Assembly (NCBI GenBank): GCA_011389765.1
Contig: JAABTT010000007.1
Coordinates: forward strand, 1-64,000
Length of the DNA stretch: 64,000 bases
From: Desulfohalobiaceae bacterium S24
GTDB lineage: Bacteria > Desulfobacterota > Desulfovibrionia > Desulfovibrionales > Desulfothermaceae
Direction: 5' to 3'
A program made the position numbers and the translations under genes. This document shows positions 24,651-32,422 of the stretch, in pieces (positions within the stretch are counted from its first letter, which is position 1; each line of letters begins with the position of its first letter). Under the pieces are notes generated by a model, which had not been told where the DNA came from, made no database searches, and saw only the letters and a program-made list of their open reading frames with translations.

Positions 24651-26102
24651 TTATACATCACAGGCCCTGCCCTTGAAATTGAAAAAGAACTTCAAGGCCT
24701 TCTGCATGGTTTCCGAAAAGATCTTGGGTTCCAGAACCTTGCCCACCACCCGTTTATTAATCTCGGCCAGGGTCGGGTAGGGATGCACCGCTCCGGCAAG
24801 GGTTCTCAGCTTCATTCCCCCGTTCAAAGCGGCCACCCATTCCGAAAGCAGCTCTCCTGCCTGGGGGCCCAAGATCTGCACGCCGACAGGTGTGTCTTTG
24901 GAGTTCAAAAGCAGCTTGATCTGCCCCAGATCTTCGTTTTCAGCCAGGCTGCGGTCGTTTCCGGAAAAATATTCCCGTACCACCCTGAACTCCATTTTTT
25001 TGTCTGCGGCCCGCTTCTCGTTCAGGCCGATGGAAGCCAGCTCCGGCTCGGTATAGGTGCACCAGGGCATCAGGGTGTCGTCCGCCTTGCGTGGCAGATG
25101 AAAGACCGCGTTGGAGACCACGATGCCCCCTTCATATCCGGCTGCGTGGGTGAACTGGTTCCTCCCGGTCACGTCCCCGGCCGCATAGATGTGCTTTTGG
25201 GAGGTGCGCATCCGCTGGTCCACCTGGATCCCTTTGCGAGTAAACTCGACCCCGGTGTTCTCCAGACGCAAATTCCAAACATTGGCCTCGCGCCCCAGGG
25301 CCACCAGGAGCTGCCCGGCCCTGGCGGTCTGCTCCTGTCCGTCGCTGCCGGTGAAGACCACTTCTTTCATCCCGCCCCGGTCTCTGACTTCCTTGACTCC
25401 GGCCCGGAGATGAAAACTGACCCCTTCCGCCTCCAGCCGGGACTGGAGGAGTTCGGCCAGGCCCTCGTCCTCCTTGGACAGGATCTGGCCGCTGCGCTGA
25501 ACCACCTGCACCTCGGTTCCCAGCCGGGCAAAGGCCTGGGCCATTTCGCAGGCGATGGGCCCGGCCCCGAGCACGATCATCGATCCCGGGAGTTCGTCCA
25601 GGGAAAAAATGTCCTTGTTGGTCAAATATGAGGTCTCTTCAAGGCCGGGAATCTTGGGGGCGGACGGGGAGGAGCCCATGGCCAGAACCCAGGTTTTGGC
25701 AGTTACGGTTCGGCCGCCCAGTTTGAGGGCATGCTCGTCCTGGAATTCGGGCTCGCCAAATTCCACCCTGGCCCCCAGATTGCAGAAACGCTCCACCGAG
25801 TCCTGGGCCTGGATCTTCTGGATGACCTCCTGGATGCGCCCGGCAATGGCTTTGAAATCCACTCTGGGAAGCTCCACGGCCGGGAGACCGAATTTTTCAA
25901 GATGCTTCAGCTGCTGATAGACCTGGGCGGTCCGGATCAGGGTCTTGCTGGGCACGCAGCCAAAGTGCAGGCAATCGCCCCCCAGGGCGGGCTCTTTTTC
26001 GATCAGGAGCGTTTTGGCTCCCAATCTGGCGCTGCCCGCGGTGACCGTCAACCCGGCGGCCCCGCCGCCTATGACTCCGATGTCATAATCATAGGCTGTC
26101 AT
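24651..26102 (-). CDS. Pyridine nucleotide-disulfide oxidoreductase, mercuric-reductase-like
   Basis: This 483-aa FAD enzyme belongs to class I of the disulfide reductases. FAD binding is by 'DIGVIGGGAAGLTVTAGSA'. The redox-active Cys pair is in 'GGDCLHFGCVPSKTLIR' and the NAD(P)H site in 'MIVLGAGPIACEMAQAFARLG'. The second FAD motif is 'HIYAAGDVTG' and the C-terminal catalytic His-Glu is 'VHPYPTLAEI'. The N-terminal HMA domain and C-terminal Cys pair of true mercuric reductases are missing, so Hg reduction is unlikely. Its start overlaps the TVP38-like gene stop by 4 bp. That pairing recurs in many bacteria. The substrate is unknown. Confidence 0.85.
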   Translation of the reverse strand: MTAYDYDIGVIGGGAAGLTVTAGSARLGAKTLLIEKEPALGGDCLHFGCVPSKTLIRTAQVYQQLKHLEKFGLPAVELPRVDFKAIAGRIQEVIQKIQAQDSVERFCNLGARVEFGEPEFQDEHALKLGGRTVTAKTWVLAMGSSPSAPKIPGLEETSYLTNKDIFSLDELPGSMIVLGAGPIACEMAQAFARLGTEVQVVQRSGQILSKEDEGLAELLQSRLEAEGVSFHLRAGVKEVRDRGGMKEVVFTGSDGQEQTARAGQLLVALGREANVWNLRLENTGVEFTRKGIQVDQRMRTSQKHIYAAGDVTGRNQFTHAAGYEGGIVVSNAVFHLPRKADDTLMPWCTYTEPELASIGLNEKRAADKKMEFRVVREYFSGNDRSLAENEDLGQIKLLLNSKDTPVGVQILGPQAGELLSEWVAALNGGMKLRTLAGAVHPYPTLAEINKRVVGKVLEPKIFSETMQKALKFFFNFKGRACDV

Positions 26103-26842
26103 GATCTGGCTCCCTGCTTTTTTGGAAATTCGCTTTTCGGATCCACGGCGCCCATCCCGGTCTTGCGGCGGTAGAGGTTGACCAGCTTCTTGGTGATCAG
26201 GGGGAAGACCCCCAGAAGGATGAAGGAGATGATCAGGCTCGGGGAGAGGATGTCTCCCATTTTGGAAATCTGGCCCAGCTCCTTGCCGGCGTTAACGTAC
26301 ACCGCGGTCCCCGGGAGCATGCCCAGCTGGGAGACCCAGTAGAACCGCCGGAGGGGCAATCTGGTCAGGCCCATGACCAGATTGATGACAAAGAAGGGAA
26401 CAACCGGGATCAAGCGCAGGGTGAAGAGGTAGAAACTCCCCTCCTTCTCCACGCCCTGGTTGATTTTGACCAGACGATCCTTGAACCTGGCCTGGACCCA
26501 GCCCTGAAACAGATGCCTGGCCACGAAGCAGGCCAGGGTCGCCCCGATGGAACTGGCGAAGGAGACCACGATCAGCCCGGTGACAAAACCGAACAGAGCC
26601 CCGCCGGCCAGGGTCATGATCGCCGCCCCGGGCAGATTGAGGGCCACCACCACAATGTACAGCAGGGCATATCCCCCGAGGACCAGGACCGGGTGGCCGG
26701 CGAACAGGGCCTGAAAACTCACCCGGGAGGCCTTGAGATAGGACAGGGTCAGGTACTGGTTGAGATCAAACAGAAAGAACAATCCGGCCAGGACCAGAAT
26801 CACCAGGACGATGATGATTTTTTTGAGAGATGTTTTTTTCAC
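26099..26842 (-). CDS. TVP38/TMEM64 (DedA-like) membrane protein
   Basis: This 247-aa multispanning protein has the SNARE-associated (VTT) core: 'LNLPGAAIMTLAGGALFGFVTG' and 'LIPVVPFFVINLVMGLTRLPLRRF'. It starts at GTG with a Lys-rich amino end and a first helix (residues 8-25). Family members are thought to act in lipid scrambling or transport, but this subgroup is uncharacterised. It is translationally coupled to the oxidoreductase gene downstream (ATGA overlap), so the two products probably act together at the membrane. Confidence 0.87.
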   Translation of the reverse strand: MKKTSLKKIIIVLVILVLAGLFFLFDLNQYLTLSYLKASRVSFQALFAGHPVLVLGGYALLYIVVVALNLPGAAIMTLAGGALFGFVTGLIVVSFASSIGATLACFVARHLFQGWVQARFKDRLVKINQGVEKEGSFYLFTLRLIPVVPFFVINLVMGLTRLPLRRFYWVSQLGMLPGTAVYVNAGKELGQISKMGDILSPSLIISFILLGVFPLITKKLVNLYRRKTGMGAVDPKSEFPKKQGARS

Positions 26843-26879
26843 GGTCGTTGCACTTCCACCCTTTTTACAGTAGGTTTGA

Positions 26880-26975
26880 TCATGAGGTTTCAGATGTCAC
26901 GTTTTGGGTTTCAGGAAAAGAAAACAGCAGCAATAACAATACATTAAAGATTGAGACCCGACACCTGACACCTCT
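26880..26975. repeat. Degenerate heptamer segments upstream of the TVP38 gene
   Basis: Within the gap 26843-27206 there are 'GGTTTCAGATGTCACG...GGGTTTCAGG' and 'GACACCTGACACCT' heptamer runs, like those at other junctions in the window. Apart from these and the repeat element at 27084, the gap shows no gene; the promoter of the TVP38-zwf operon is presumably in here but was not recognised. Confidence 0.55.
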
Positions 26976-27083
26976 TTTTGCAGATAATTAACAATAACGT
27001 GTCAGAAAGTTTATAAAAATTTTAGCTGACTTGTAAGAGCTCTGTATATTATATAATATATTTCAATGCAGCCAGCGGCGGGG

Positions 27084-27232
27084 CTCGTATGAAACTTGAT
27101 TTTTCTTTCTCCGTCACCCCGGTGGAGGCCGGGGTCCAGCTTGTTAAGGCTGGATTCCGGCCTCCGCCGGAATGACGGAGGAGGTGATTCCAAGTTTCTT
27201 TTTCAATCAAACTGGACGTATGCGGCCAGAGG
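27084..27232 (-). repeat. Modular repeat element, copy A (overlaps the end of glk)
   Basis: The left end is CTCGTATGAAACTTGA and the right end is ATCAAACTGGACG...GCGGCCAGAGG. The core is a long imperfect hairpin of the CCGTCACCCCGG / CCGGAATGACGG type, 27111-27179. It shares its ends with copies at 38290, 44589 and 51737. The right end includes the glk stop codon and last eight codons. Confidence 0.75.
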
Positions 27233-28250
27233 CAAAGCTGACATGCGACTCCTGGAGCATCTGCTGCGCCCTGAAAGCGGCCCCCAGCAGGGGAGCCCGG
27301 CTGTCCAGGATCACCCGGACCGGAATGGTCTCGAGCAGGGCCTGGTATCGGCCTTTGGCGCTGAAGGCCTCCAGGAAGGGGCCATCCTCCAGAGCCGCCA
27401 GTATCTTCGGGGGGATTCCCCCGCCCAGATAGATCCCGCCGCTGCTCAGCGCGGTCAGGGCCAGGTTCCCACTGACCGCCCCGAGGATGGCTATAAAGTG
27501 CTCCAGGGCCTGCCGGCAGACCGGATGCTCCTTGGCCAGGGCCGTTTCCGTGATCACCCTGGCCGGATCGCCGGACAGCATTTTTTCCTTCAGCCAGGCC
27601 GGTTCCGGGCTGTTGGCCGAGTGCTGCAGCCAGGTGTAGATGTTCACCAGGCCGTTTCCCGAAAGGACCCGCTCCACACTCACGTGTCCGTACTTGGCTT
27701 GGAGAAACCGCCATAGCTCAAGGTCTGCTTCGCTGTTCGGGGCAAAGTCCACATGACCGCCTTCCGAGGGTACAGCCCGGGGACGTCCGTCTTCAAAAAC
27801 AAGCAGGGCCTGGCCCAGGCCTGTGCCCGGGGCCACCACCCCGATGGTCCCGTTTTTCTCCGCCCGGGCCCGGTTCAGAAACCTGAGGCGGTCTCTTTGC
27901 AGCAGGGGTACGGACAGGGCGGTTGCGCTCAGGTCATTGATCAGCTTCACCCGCTCCCAGCCAAAGCGTTTCCTGAGGCCTGCCTCGGAAACCGTCCAGG
28001 GCAGGTTGGTGGTCTTGGAGCGGCCCCTGACCACCGGCCCGGCAATCCCTAAGCAGACACCGGCCGGGGAGACGCTGTACTTGCGGGTGAAGGCATCGAG
28101 TATGTCCTCCAGGCCTGTGGCATCACGGCTGGCGTAGGTCTCCAGGCAGTGCAGGCGCGGGCGCTGTGGTCCTGCCTCGAAGCAGGCGACATTGGTTTTG
28201 GTCCCGCCGATGTCGGCGGCTAGAAGGGTGTGTGGTGATGATTCAGGCAT
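27207..28250 (-). CDS. glk: Glucokinase
   Basis: This enzyme phosphorylates glucose to glucose-6-phosphate, feeding the zwf-gnd genes on the same strand. It has 347 aa. The ATP phosphate loop is 'LLAADIGGTKTNVACFE', with 'INDLSATALSVP', 'VAPGTGLGQALL' and the ROK/Glk glucose-site region 'VPSEGGHVDFAPNSEAD'. The start is moved from 28310 to ATG 28250 (MPESSPHTLL), since the ORF-track extension lies in the intergenic region. The last eight codons ('SGRIRPV' plus stop) lie inside a repeat element, so the natural C-terminus may have been replaced. Confidence 0.92.
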   Translation of the reverse strand: MPESSPHTLLAADIGGTKTNVACFEAGPQRPRLHCLETYASRDATGLEDILDAFTRKYSVSPAGVCLGIAGPVVRGRSKTTNLPWTVSEAGLRKRFGWERVKLINDLSATALSVPLLQRDRLRFLNRARAEKNGTIGVVAPGTGLGQALLVFEDGRPRAVPSEGGHVDFAPNSEADLELWRFLQAKYGHVSVERVLSGNGLVNIYTWLQHSANSPEPAWLKEKMLSGDPARVITETALAKEHPVCRQALEHFIAILGAVSGNLALTALSSGGIYLGGGIPPKILAALEDGPFLEAFSAKGRYQALLETIPVRVILDSRAPLLGAAFRAQQMLQESHVSFASGRIRPV

Positions 28251-28478
28251 TGAAGAAAGTGTACACAATCCCGGCCGGTTTGAAAACCCAGCAAAAGTAT
28301 TGCAAAACACAGATCGCTACGCTTTGTGGGTAGGTCGACTCGGGACGTGTTTCCTTACATCCCTTTCAAGAAATTCTTATTCCTGTGGTCCTGGGGGCGA
28401 ATGCAGCCTTTTGCTGCCGGGTTGGGCGGCACATGAGAGTTTATATACTGAGTCGGATAAAGGATATTGAAAAAAATT

Positions 28479-28505
28479 TGACAACCTAAAACGCTGTCGA
28501 TAATG
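28479..28505 (+). promoter_or_regulatory. Candidate sigma-70 promoter for the DUF433/DUF5615 pair
   Basis: A perfect -35 TTGACA (28479-28484) is followed after 15 nt by GATAAT (28500-28505), 38 bp before the DUF433 start codon. The spacer is 2 nt shorter than ideal. The rest of the 28251-28542 gap shows no gene. Confidence 0.45.
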
Positions 28506-28542
28506 TAAAAGCATATTTGAAATATAGAAATGGGAGGTAAAA

Positions 28543-28764
28543 ATGATCCATTGGAAGGAACATATTGAGAGCAAGCCTGAAGTTATGCGTGGTAAGCCAA
28601 GGATCAAAGGGACCAGAATTCCCGTAAGTCTTCTCCTTGGGTATTTTGCCGCCGGAAATTCCATGGAGGAAATTCTCGCAGAATTTGAAGGTCTCAATAG
28701 AGATCAACTCTCAGCATGCTTGGATTATGCTCGAGACTTGGCAGAATTCGAGGTTGCAATTTAA
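28543..28764 (+). CDS. DUF433 antitoxin-like protein
   Basis: This 73-aa protein of the DUF433 family is a small winged-helix type domain regarded as the antitoxin of DUF433/DUF5615 pairs. 'MRGKPRIKGTRIPVSLLLGYFAAG' is the family core. A GGGAGG ribosome site lies before the ATG. Its stop overlaps the start of the next gene (TAATG). The pair lies at the left edge of the accessory region. Confidence 0.85.
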   Translation: MIHWKEHIESKPEVMRGKPRIKGTRIPVSLLLGYFAAGNSMEEILAEFEGLNRDQLSACLDYARDLAEFEVAI

Positions 28765-29102
28765 TGGTCCTCAAATTTTTTACAGATCACTGTATCTCGA
28801 ATTTCATCGTTGAATCGCTTCGTCAAGCTGGGCATAAAGTATTCCGCCTTCAGGATTCTATTCCACCCGACTCTCCAGATGCTTTCGTTATTGCCAAAGC
28901 TCAAGAACTTAATGCTATTCTTGTGTCACTTAACGGTGATTTTGCTGATATTGTCACCTATCCTCCTGAGAAATATGCAGGAATATTTTCTCTTCAGCTT
29001 AAAAACCATCCTGAACTCATCCCTCAGATCTTGAGTCGATTACATGCATTTCTTTCTACCCATCCTCAACCCGAATTTTATAGATGTAACAATTGCTACT
29101 GA
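28764..29102 (+). CDS. DUF5615 PIN-like protein, putative toxin
   Basis: This 112-aa protein is of the DUF5615 group, PIN-related nucleases found downstream of DUF433. 'KFFTDHCISNFIVESLRQAGH' holds the first acidic residue and 'AILVSLNGDFADI' the second acidic cluster. The ATG at 28764 (MVLKFFTDH) overlaps the DUF433 stop and is preferred over the upstream 28716 start, which would overlap DUF433 extensively. RNase activity is a family-level expectation. Confidence 0.8.
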   Translation: MVLKFFTDHCISNFIVESLRQAGHKVFRLQDSIPPDSPDAFVIAKAQELNAILVSLNGDFADIVTYPPEKYAGIFSLQLKNHPELIPQILSRLHAFLSTHPQPEFYRCNNCY

Positions 29103-29186
29103 ACTCAGAACCCTGGCCTTGTACCATTGCTGAACGTATTGGCAACCGGACGAAGCGTGAGTCAGGAAAACAAACAGGAGGTGGCT

Positions 29187-29402
29187 ATGCCAAAGTGTGG
29201 AATTTGCGGAGGAGAGGCTCCCAGGCAACCGAAAGTCACGGATGACGGGCGATGTGATCTGTGTCAGAAACCGATTGTCCTCGAAGAGGACCTGGGCAAA
29301 ACCAAATGCGGTTTGTGCGGCGGCGAGGCGCCGCGGCAACCGGAAATCACCGAAGAGGGGAATTGCGAATTCTGCGGCCGCAAGGCCGTCTTGAAGCAGT
29401 GA
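29187..29402 (+). CDS. Tandem zinc-ribbon protein
   Basis: This 71-aa protein is made of two near-identical halves. Each has 'CGxCGGEAPRQP' followed by a second Cys-x-x-Cys ('CDLCQK' and 'CEFCGRK'), so there are four CxxC knuckles, enough for two zinc (or iron) sites. ATG 29187 is preferred over 29127 because AGGAGG precedes it. The neighbours are iron-sulfur flavoproteins and a DsrE-like protein, which suggests a small redox or thiol-handling cluster. Function unknown. Confidence 0.7.
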   Translation: MPKCGICGGEAPRQPKVTDDGRCDLCQKPIVLEEDLGKTKCGLCGGEAPRQPEITEEGNCEFCGRKAVLKQ

Positions 29403-29443
29403 TCAGGATTCGGTGTCCGGCAGACCGGATGCCGAATCCTGAT
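29402..29443 (+). terminator. Long hairpin after the zinc-ribbon gene
   Basis: ATCAGGATTCGG pairs perfectly with CCGAATCCTGAT, and TCCGG/CCGGA extends the stem inside. It overlaps the stop codon of the zinc-ribbon gene. There is no strong T run, so it may be an attenuator or processing site. It resembles the stop-codon palindrome at 9306. Confidence 0.55.
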
Positions 29444-29526
29444 GGTTTCGACCTGGAATTCTTCGCCGGCATGCTTGCTGCTCCAGGTTACGGTCGTTCA
29501 AACCTAAACAGGTACAAAGGAGTTTT

Positions 29527-30180
29527 ATGACTCCGCAACTTATCGGAATTTCAGGAAGTCCGATCAAGAACAGCAACACGGATCGGTTGGTCCAGGCCGT
29601 GCTTGAAGCCAGTGGTCTAGAGTATGAATTTGTCAAACTTTGCAAGGTCAATATCAAGCCCTGCATCGCCTGCCTGGGCTGCACCGGGGACAATATCTGC
29701 AAAGTCAAGGATGATTTTCCGGAACTTGCAGAAAAGCTGAAAAAGGCTCATGGACTGGTCATCGGCAGTTACCCCCCCTATGCAGTGGTGGATGGTTTCA
29801 GTAAGGCCTTTTTGGAACGCCTTTTTTCCATGCGCCACCAGAATCATCTCAATCAGGGTAAATTAGCCGTGGTCATCACCACCGGTATCGGGCGCGGAGC
29901 CCCCGGTCTGGATGAGGCCGGACAGCAGGTGAGCATGGCCTTGCAGATGGAAGGTATGGAAATCGTAGGCCAAATCAAGGCTGTCGGCAATGCAGAATGT
30001 CTGGTTTGCGGCTATGGCGAGGTCTGCCCCATGTCTGCCTTGCCATGGGTGTTCGGCAAGGATGTCAGGGTGACACCCGATAAGTTCTGCAACGTGGAAG
30101 ATCAGACAGAGGCTTGGAACCGGACCAGCCAACTGGGGCAGAATCTGGCGGCTCGAATCAAGACGCAGACCAACATGTGA
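29527..30180 (+). CDS. Iron-sulfur flavoprotein, NADPH-dependent FMN reductase family
   Basis: This 217-aa flavodoxin-fold protein has the FMN phosphate loop 'ISGSPIKNSNTDRLVQ' and a compact Cys motif 'CIACLGCTGDNICKVKDD', which binds a 4Fe-4S cluster in archaeal Isf-type proteins. Further Cys residues ('ECLVCGYGEVCPM') near the C-terminus may form a second site. Such proteins reduce O2, peroxide or other acceptors in anaerobes. It sits between the zinc-ribbon and DsrE-like genes, all in one direction. Confidence 0.82.
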   Translation: MTPQLIGISGSPIKNSNTDRLVQAVLEASGLEYEFVKLCKVNIKPCIACLGCTGDNICKVKDDFPELAEKLKKAHGLVIGSYPPYAVVDGFSKAFLERLFSMRHQNHLNQGKLAVVITTGIGRGAPGLDEAGQQVSMALQMEGMEIVGQIKAVGNAECLVCGYGEVCPMSALPWVFGKDVRVTPDKFCNVEDQTEAWNRTSQLGQNLAARIKTQTNM

Positions 30181-30218
30181 GTTCTGCTCAACTTTGAATA
30201 ATCAGTAGGAGTGAAACA

Positions 30219-30560
30219 ATGGAAAAAAATCATCTCTATGTCTTATGGACTAACGACAATCCGGTGACAGCAGAAAAAATGGTCTTTATGTATACCATCA
30301 ATTCGCTCAAACGCGGCTGGTGGGAAAAAGTGACGCTCATCATATGGGGTGCAACCACGAGGCTGGTCAGTGTAGATGAGGATATTCAAGAAAAAATCAA
30401 GGAAGCCCTGGATGCGGGCGTGCACATTACTGCCTGTAAAGCTTGTGCAGACCAATTGGGAGTGACGGAGGATCTCGAAAAACAGCAAATTGAAGTCATC
30501 TATTGGGGAACTTCATTGACTGACCTCTTAAAAAACAACGAACCTCTATTAACAATCTGA
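30219..30560 (+). CDS. DsrE-family protein
   Basis: This 113-aa protein has a DsrE/DsrF-like fold: 'LYVLWTNDNPVTAEKMVFMYTINSL' at the N-terminus, 'VTLIIWGATTRLV' as the second strand, and 'ITACKACADQLGV' with two Cys residues where sulfur-relay members keep their active Cys. It is flanked on both sides by iron-sulfur flavoproteins. A role in sulfur or thiol transfer is a family-based guess. Confidence 0.75.
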   Translation: MEKNHLYVLWTNDNPVTAEKMVFMYTINSLKRGWWEKVTLIIWGATTRLVSVDEDIQEKIKEALDAGVHITACKACADQLGVTEDLEKQQIEVIYWGTSLTDLLKNNEPLLTI

Positions 30561-30600
30561 AATCCCGCCCGGCACCGCCTGATTTCAAGAGGAGCCGTCT

Positions 30601-31293
30601 ATGATTCTTGCAATCCATTCAAGCCCGAGTACAGGAGGCAATCTGGAAAGGATGGTCATTCGGGTGGCCCAGGCCTCCGATCTGGCCCACGAAGTCGTCA
30701 GACTCAGCGAATTGAGCCTTTTCCCCTGCCGGGGATGCGTACGTTGTGCGAAGGGCAAGCGGTGTGTTCAGGCAGACGATATGTCCCCTCTTTATGAAAA
30801 ACTGGTGGCAGCAAAAGGTCTTATTTTGGGTGGGGTAAATTATAACGGCCGGGTCAATGCCCTGGCTCATATCTTTCTGGAGCGGCTTTTCCCGCTCTAC
30901 CACCAGGAACCTGCCTTTCGGGACATCCCGGCGGCAGTGGTCGCTGTCGGAGGCGAGGACCCCTGTGCAGCAGCCCGTGATATGGCCGGATATCTGAAGG
31001 ATGTTTACTTCTTTCAACTGATCGGCACGGCCTTGTTTGCCTCCGACACCCCGCCCTGTTTTTCCTGCGGCCTGGGGGCACAATGCACGGTCGGCATGCC
31101 GGCCCTGAACTGGTCCCAAGCCGATTTCAAGGCCTTCACCCGGGTTACAAAAGAGATGTTTCAGCGTTTTGAAGACAACGAGGATGCGGTTCTGGGCTGC
31201 GAGCGGCTGGGCCGGACCTTGAAAACAGCCATTGAAGGCAGCTGGAGCCGGCCCAGACCCGGCGGCGGTGTGTATCTTCCCGCCTCTGGATGA
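30601..31293 (+). CDS. Iron-sulfur flavoprotein, second paralogue
   Basis: This 230-aa flavodoxin-like protein is related to the one at 29527. It has 'AIHSSPSTGGNLERMVIR' as the FMN loop, 'FPCRGCVRCAKGKRCVQADD' as the cluster-binding Cys motif and 'PPCFSCGLGAQCTVGM' near the C-terminus. It closes the small redox cluster. A PAS-domain fragment on the opposite strand begins right after it. Substrate unknown. Confidence 0.78.
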   Translation: MILAIHSSPSTGGNLERMVIRVAQASDLAHEVVRLSELSLFPCRGCVRCAKGKRCVQADDMSPLYEKLVAAKGLILGGVNYNGRVNALAHIFLERLFPLYHQEPAFRDIPAAVVAVGGEDPCAAARDMAGYLKDVYFFQLIGTALFASDTPPCFSCGLGAQCTVGMPALNWSQADFKAFTRVTKEMFQRFEDNEDAVLGCERLGRTLKTAIEGSWSRPRPGGGVYLPASG

Positions 31294-31294
31294 A

Positions 31295-31435
31295 AATCGG
31301 CCAATTCACGCAGGTTTTGAATCCAGGACATCGCTCACCTTCTGAAGCAAAGAGGACCTCAGCCTCACCGGAAAACACAACGATTCCCACCGGCGAGGCG
31401 TCCATGATCATTTTCAGCGAAGATTCAGAGGACAC
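31295..31435 (-). pseudogene. PAS-domain fragment
   Basis: The minus strand from a GTG at 31435 encodes 'LKMIMDASPVGIVVFSGEAEVLFAS', the start of a PAS domain. It loses family resemblance after about 45 residues and runs into the opposite-strand flavoprotein gene. It is probably the amino-terminal stump of a lost sensor gene. Confidence 0.4.
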
Positions 31436-31461
31436 GGTGTTATTACTGCACTCCCTTTTGT

Positions 31462-32106
31462 TTACCCTTGTTTCTCAAACCGAGCCAACTGGCTCTGGGG
31501 AATGATCATAGATCTTCCAAGAAATTGCAAATTCTTGTCGGTACGTTCCAAACAGAGCAGCCTCAGTTCATTCAAGACTCCGGCCGCCGCTGTCTGCCCC
31601 CAGAACCAGTTCTCCAGCTCGGCCTTGGTCCCCTGCCGGCCGGGCTGCGCGGAAACGGCTTCCAAATAATAGGCCTTGATATCCTGGACCGCCGTTCTAA
31701 GAACCGTAGCCAAAGACTGATCGGCCGGGATGCCGGAATTCTCCCGGCCTCGAATGAAACCAACAATCAAGGCGACGGATTCCTCTGGTGTGAGTCCGCT
31801 TGTACCAACCGTTGTCCGGGAGTTGTGCGCCAGGGACAGATCGTACCAGGTGCGCAACTGCGAGGCCTCCTGCTGAAAAGCCTTCAGGAGTCCTTCAGTC
31901 GGACTCAATCCACGGGTCGCAGAAGGAACAAAGGAAACCGGGCAGGCAAAGGGTTCCGAGCCGGTTTCTTCCCGAGGGGCATCCTCGGGATAATCATCCA
32001 GGACCGGACCGCTTTCAGCCTCCAGGAGCCCCATTACCCGGCGAAGCACCCGCTTTTGAAAATCAGGAATAATGAAAATCGGCCACAGATCCGATGCATT
32101 GCTCAT
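31462..32106 (-). CDS. Uncharacterised protein downstream of selenoprotein-B-like fragment
   Basis: This 214-aa soluble protein is of no family I can name. It is helical, with 'TYYLEA'-like 'DIKAYYLEAVSAQPGRQG' and 'NWFWGQTAAAGVLNELR' segments that look conserved rather than random. Its first dozen codons overlap the end of the truncated reductase-like gene in another frame. The present start may therefore have been created by the deletion that truncated that gene, with the original amino end lost. Function unknown. Confidence 0.55.
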   Translation of the reverse strand: MSNASDLWPIFIIPDFQKRVLRRVMGLLEAESGPVLDDYPEDAPREETGSEPFACPVSFVPSATRGLSPTEGLLKAFQQEASQLRTWYDLSLAHNSRTTVGTSGLTPEESVALIVGFIRGRENSGIPADQSLATVLRTAVQDIKAYYLEAVSAQPGRQGTKAELENWFWGQTAAAGVLNELRLLCLERTDKNLQFLGRSMIIPQSQLARFEKQG

Positions 32107-32422
32107 CTGCCAGTTCCTTGAGCCGGTCCAGGGGAAAAATCACATTGAGATCTTCCTGAAAACCGATGCGGTCGAAATTCGTGGAGATATGGCTCATGAT
32201 CACGTCCTTGGCCGGGGTGTCTCTGGGAATCACCCGGTAATCATTGGCACCGACATCAAACGGCCGGTCTCCCCGCCGATGGATACCGGCCGTGGAGATC
32301 AGGGCGACCCGCCGTTTGGACAGGCAGGCCCCCTGCGCAAAGGGCCTGGTTTCAAACGTTGGGCAGGGGACGGACAACAGATGATCACGTTCTTCGGCCG
32401 GCATGTTTTCCAATCGAGCCAT
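32063..32422 (-). pseudogene. Truncated glycine/betaine/D-proline reductase selenoprotein-B-like gene
   Basis: The 119-aa product matches the N-terminal part of stand-alone 'selenoprotein B, glycine/betaine/sarcosine/D-proline reductase family' proteins: 'RVALISTAGIHRRGDRPF', 'VIPRDTPAKDVIMSHIS' and 'ELADEQCIGSVADFHYS'. In the family the text continues (FMGA...) to a Sec/Cys site about 35 residues further. Here a TGA follows immediately and the remaining frame is unrelated, so about 40-50 residues with the active site are missing. I read it as a deletion relic, not as a Sec codon. Confidence 0.6.

Noticed and set aside
24102-25631. 509-aa plus-strand ORF
   Set aside because: Antisense to gnd and the disulfide oxidoreductase; no recognisable domain.
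32063-32065. TGA in the selenoprotein-B-like gene as a selenocysteine codon
   Set aside because: The family's Sec/Cys site is about 35 residues further on, and the frame after this TGA is unrelated and soon stops.
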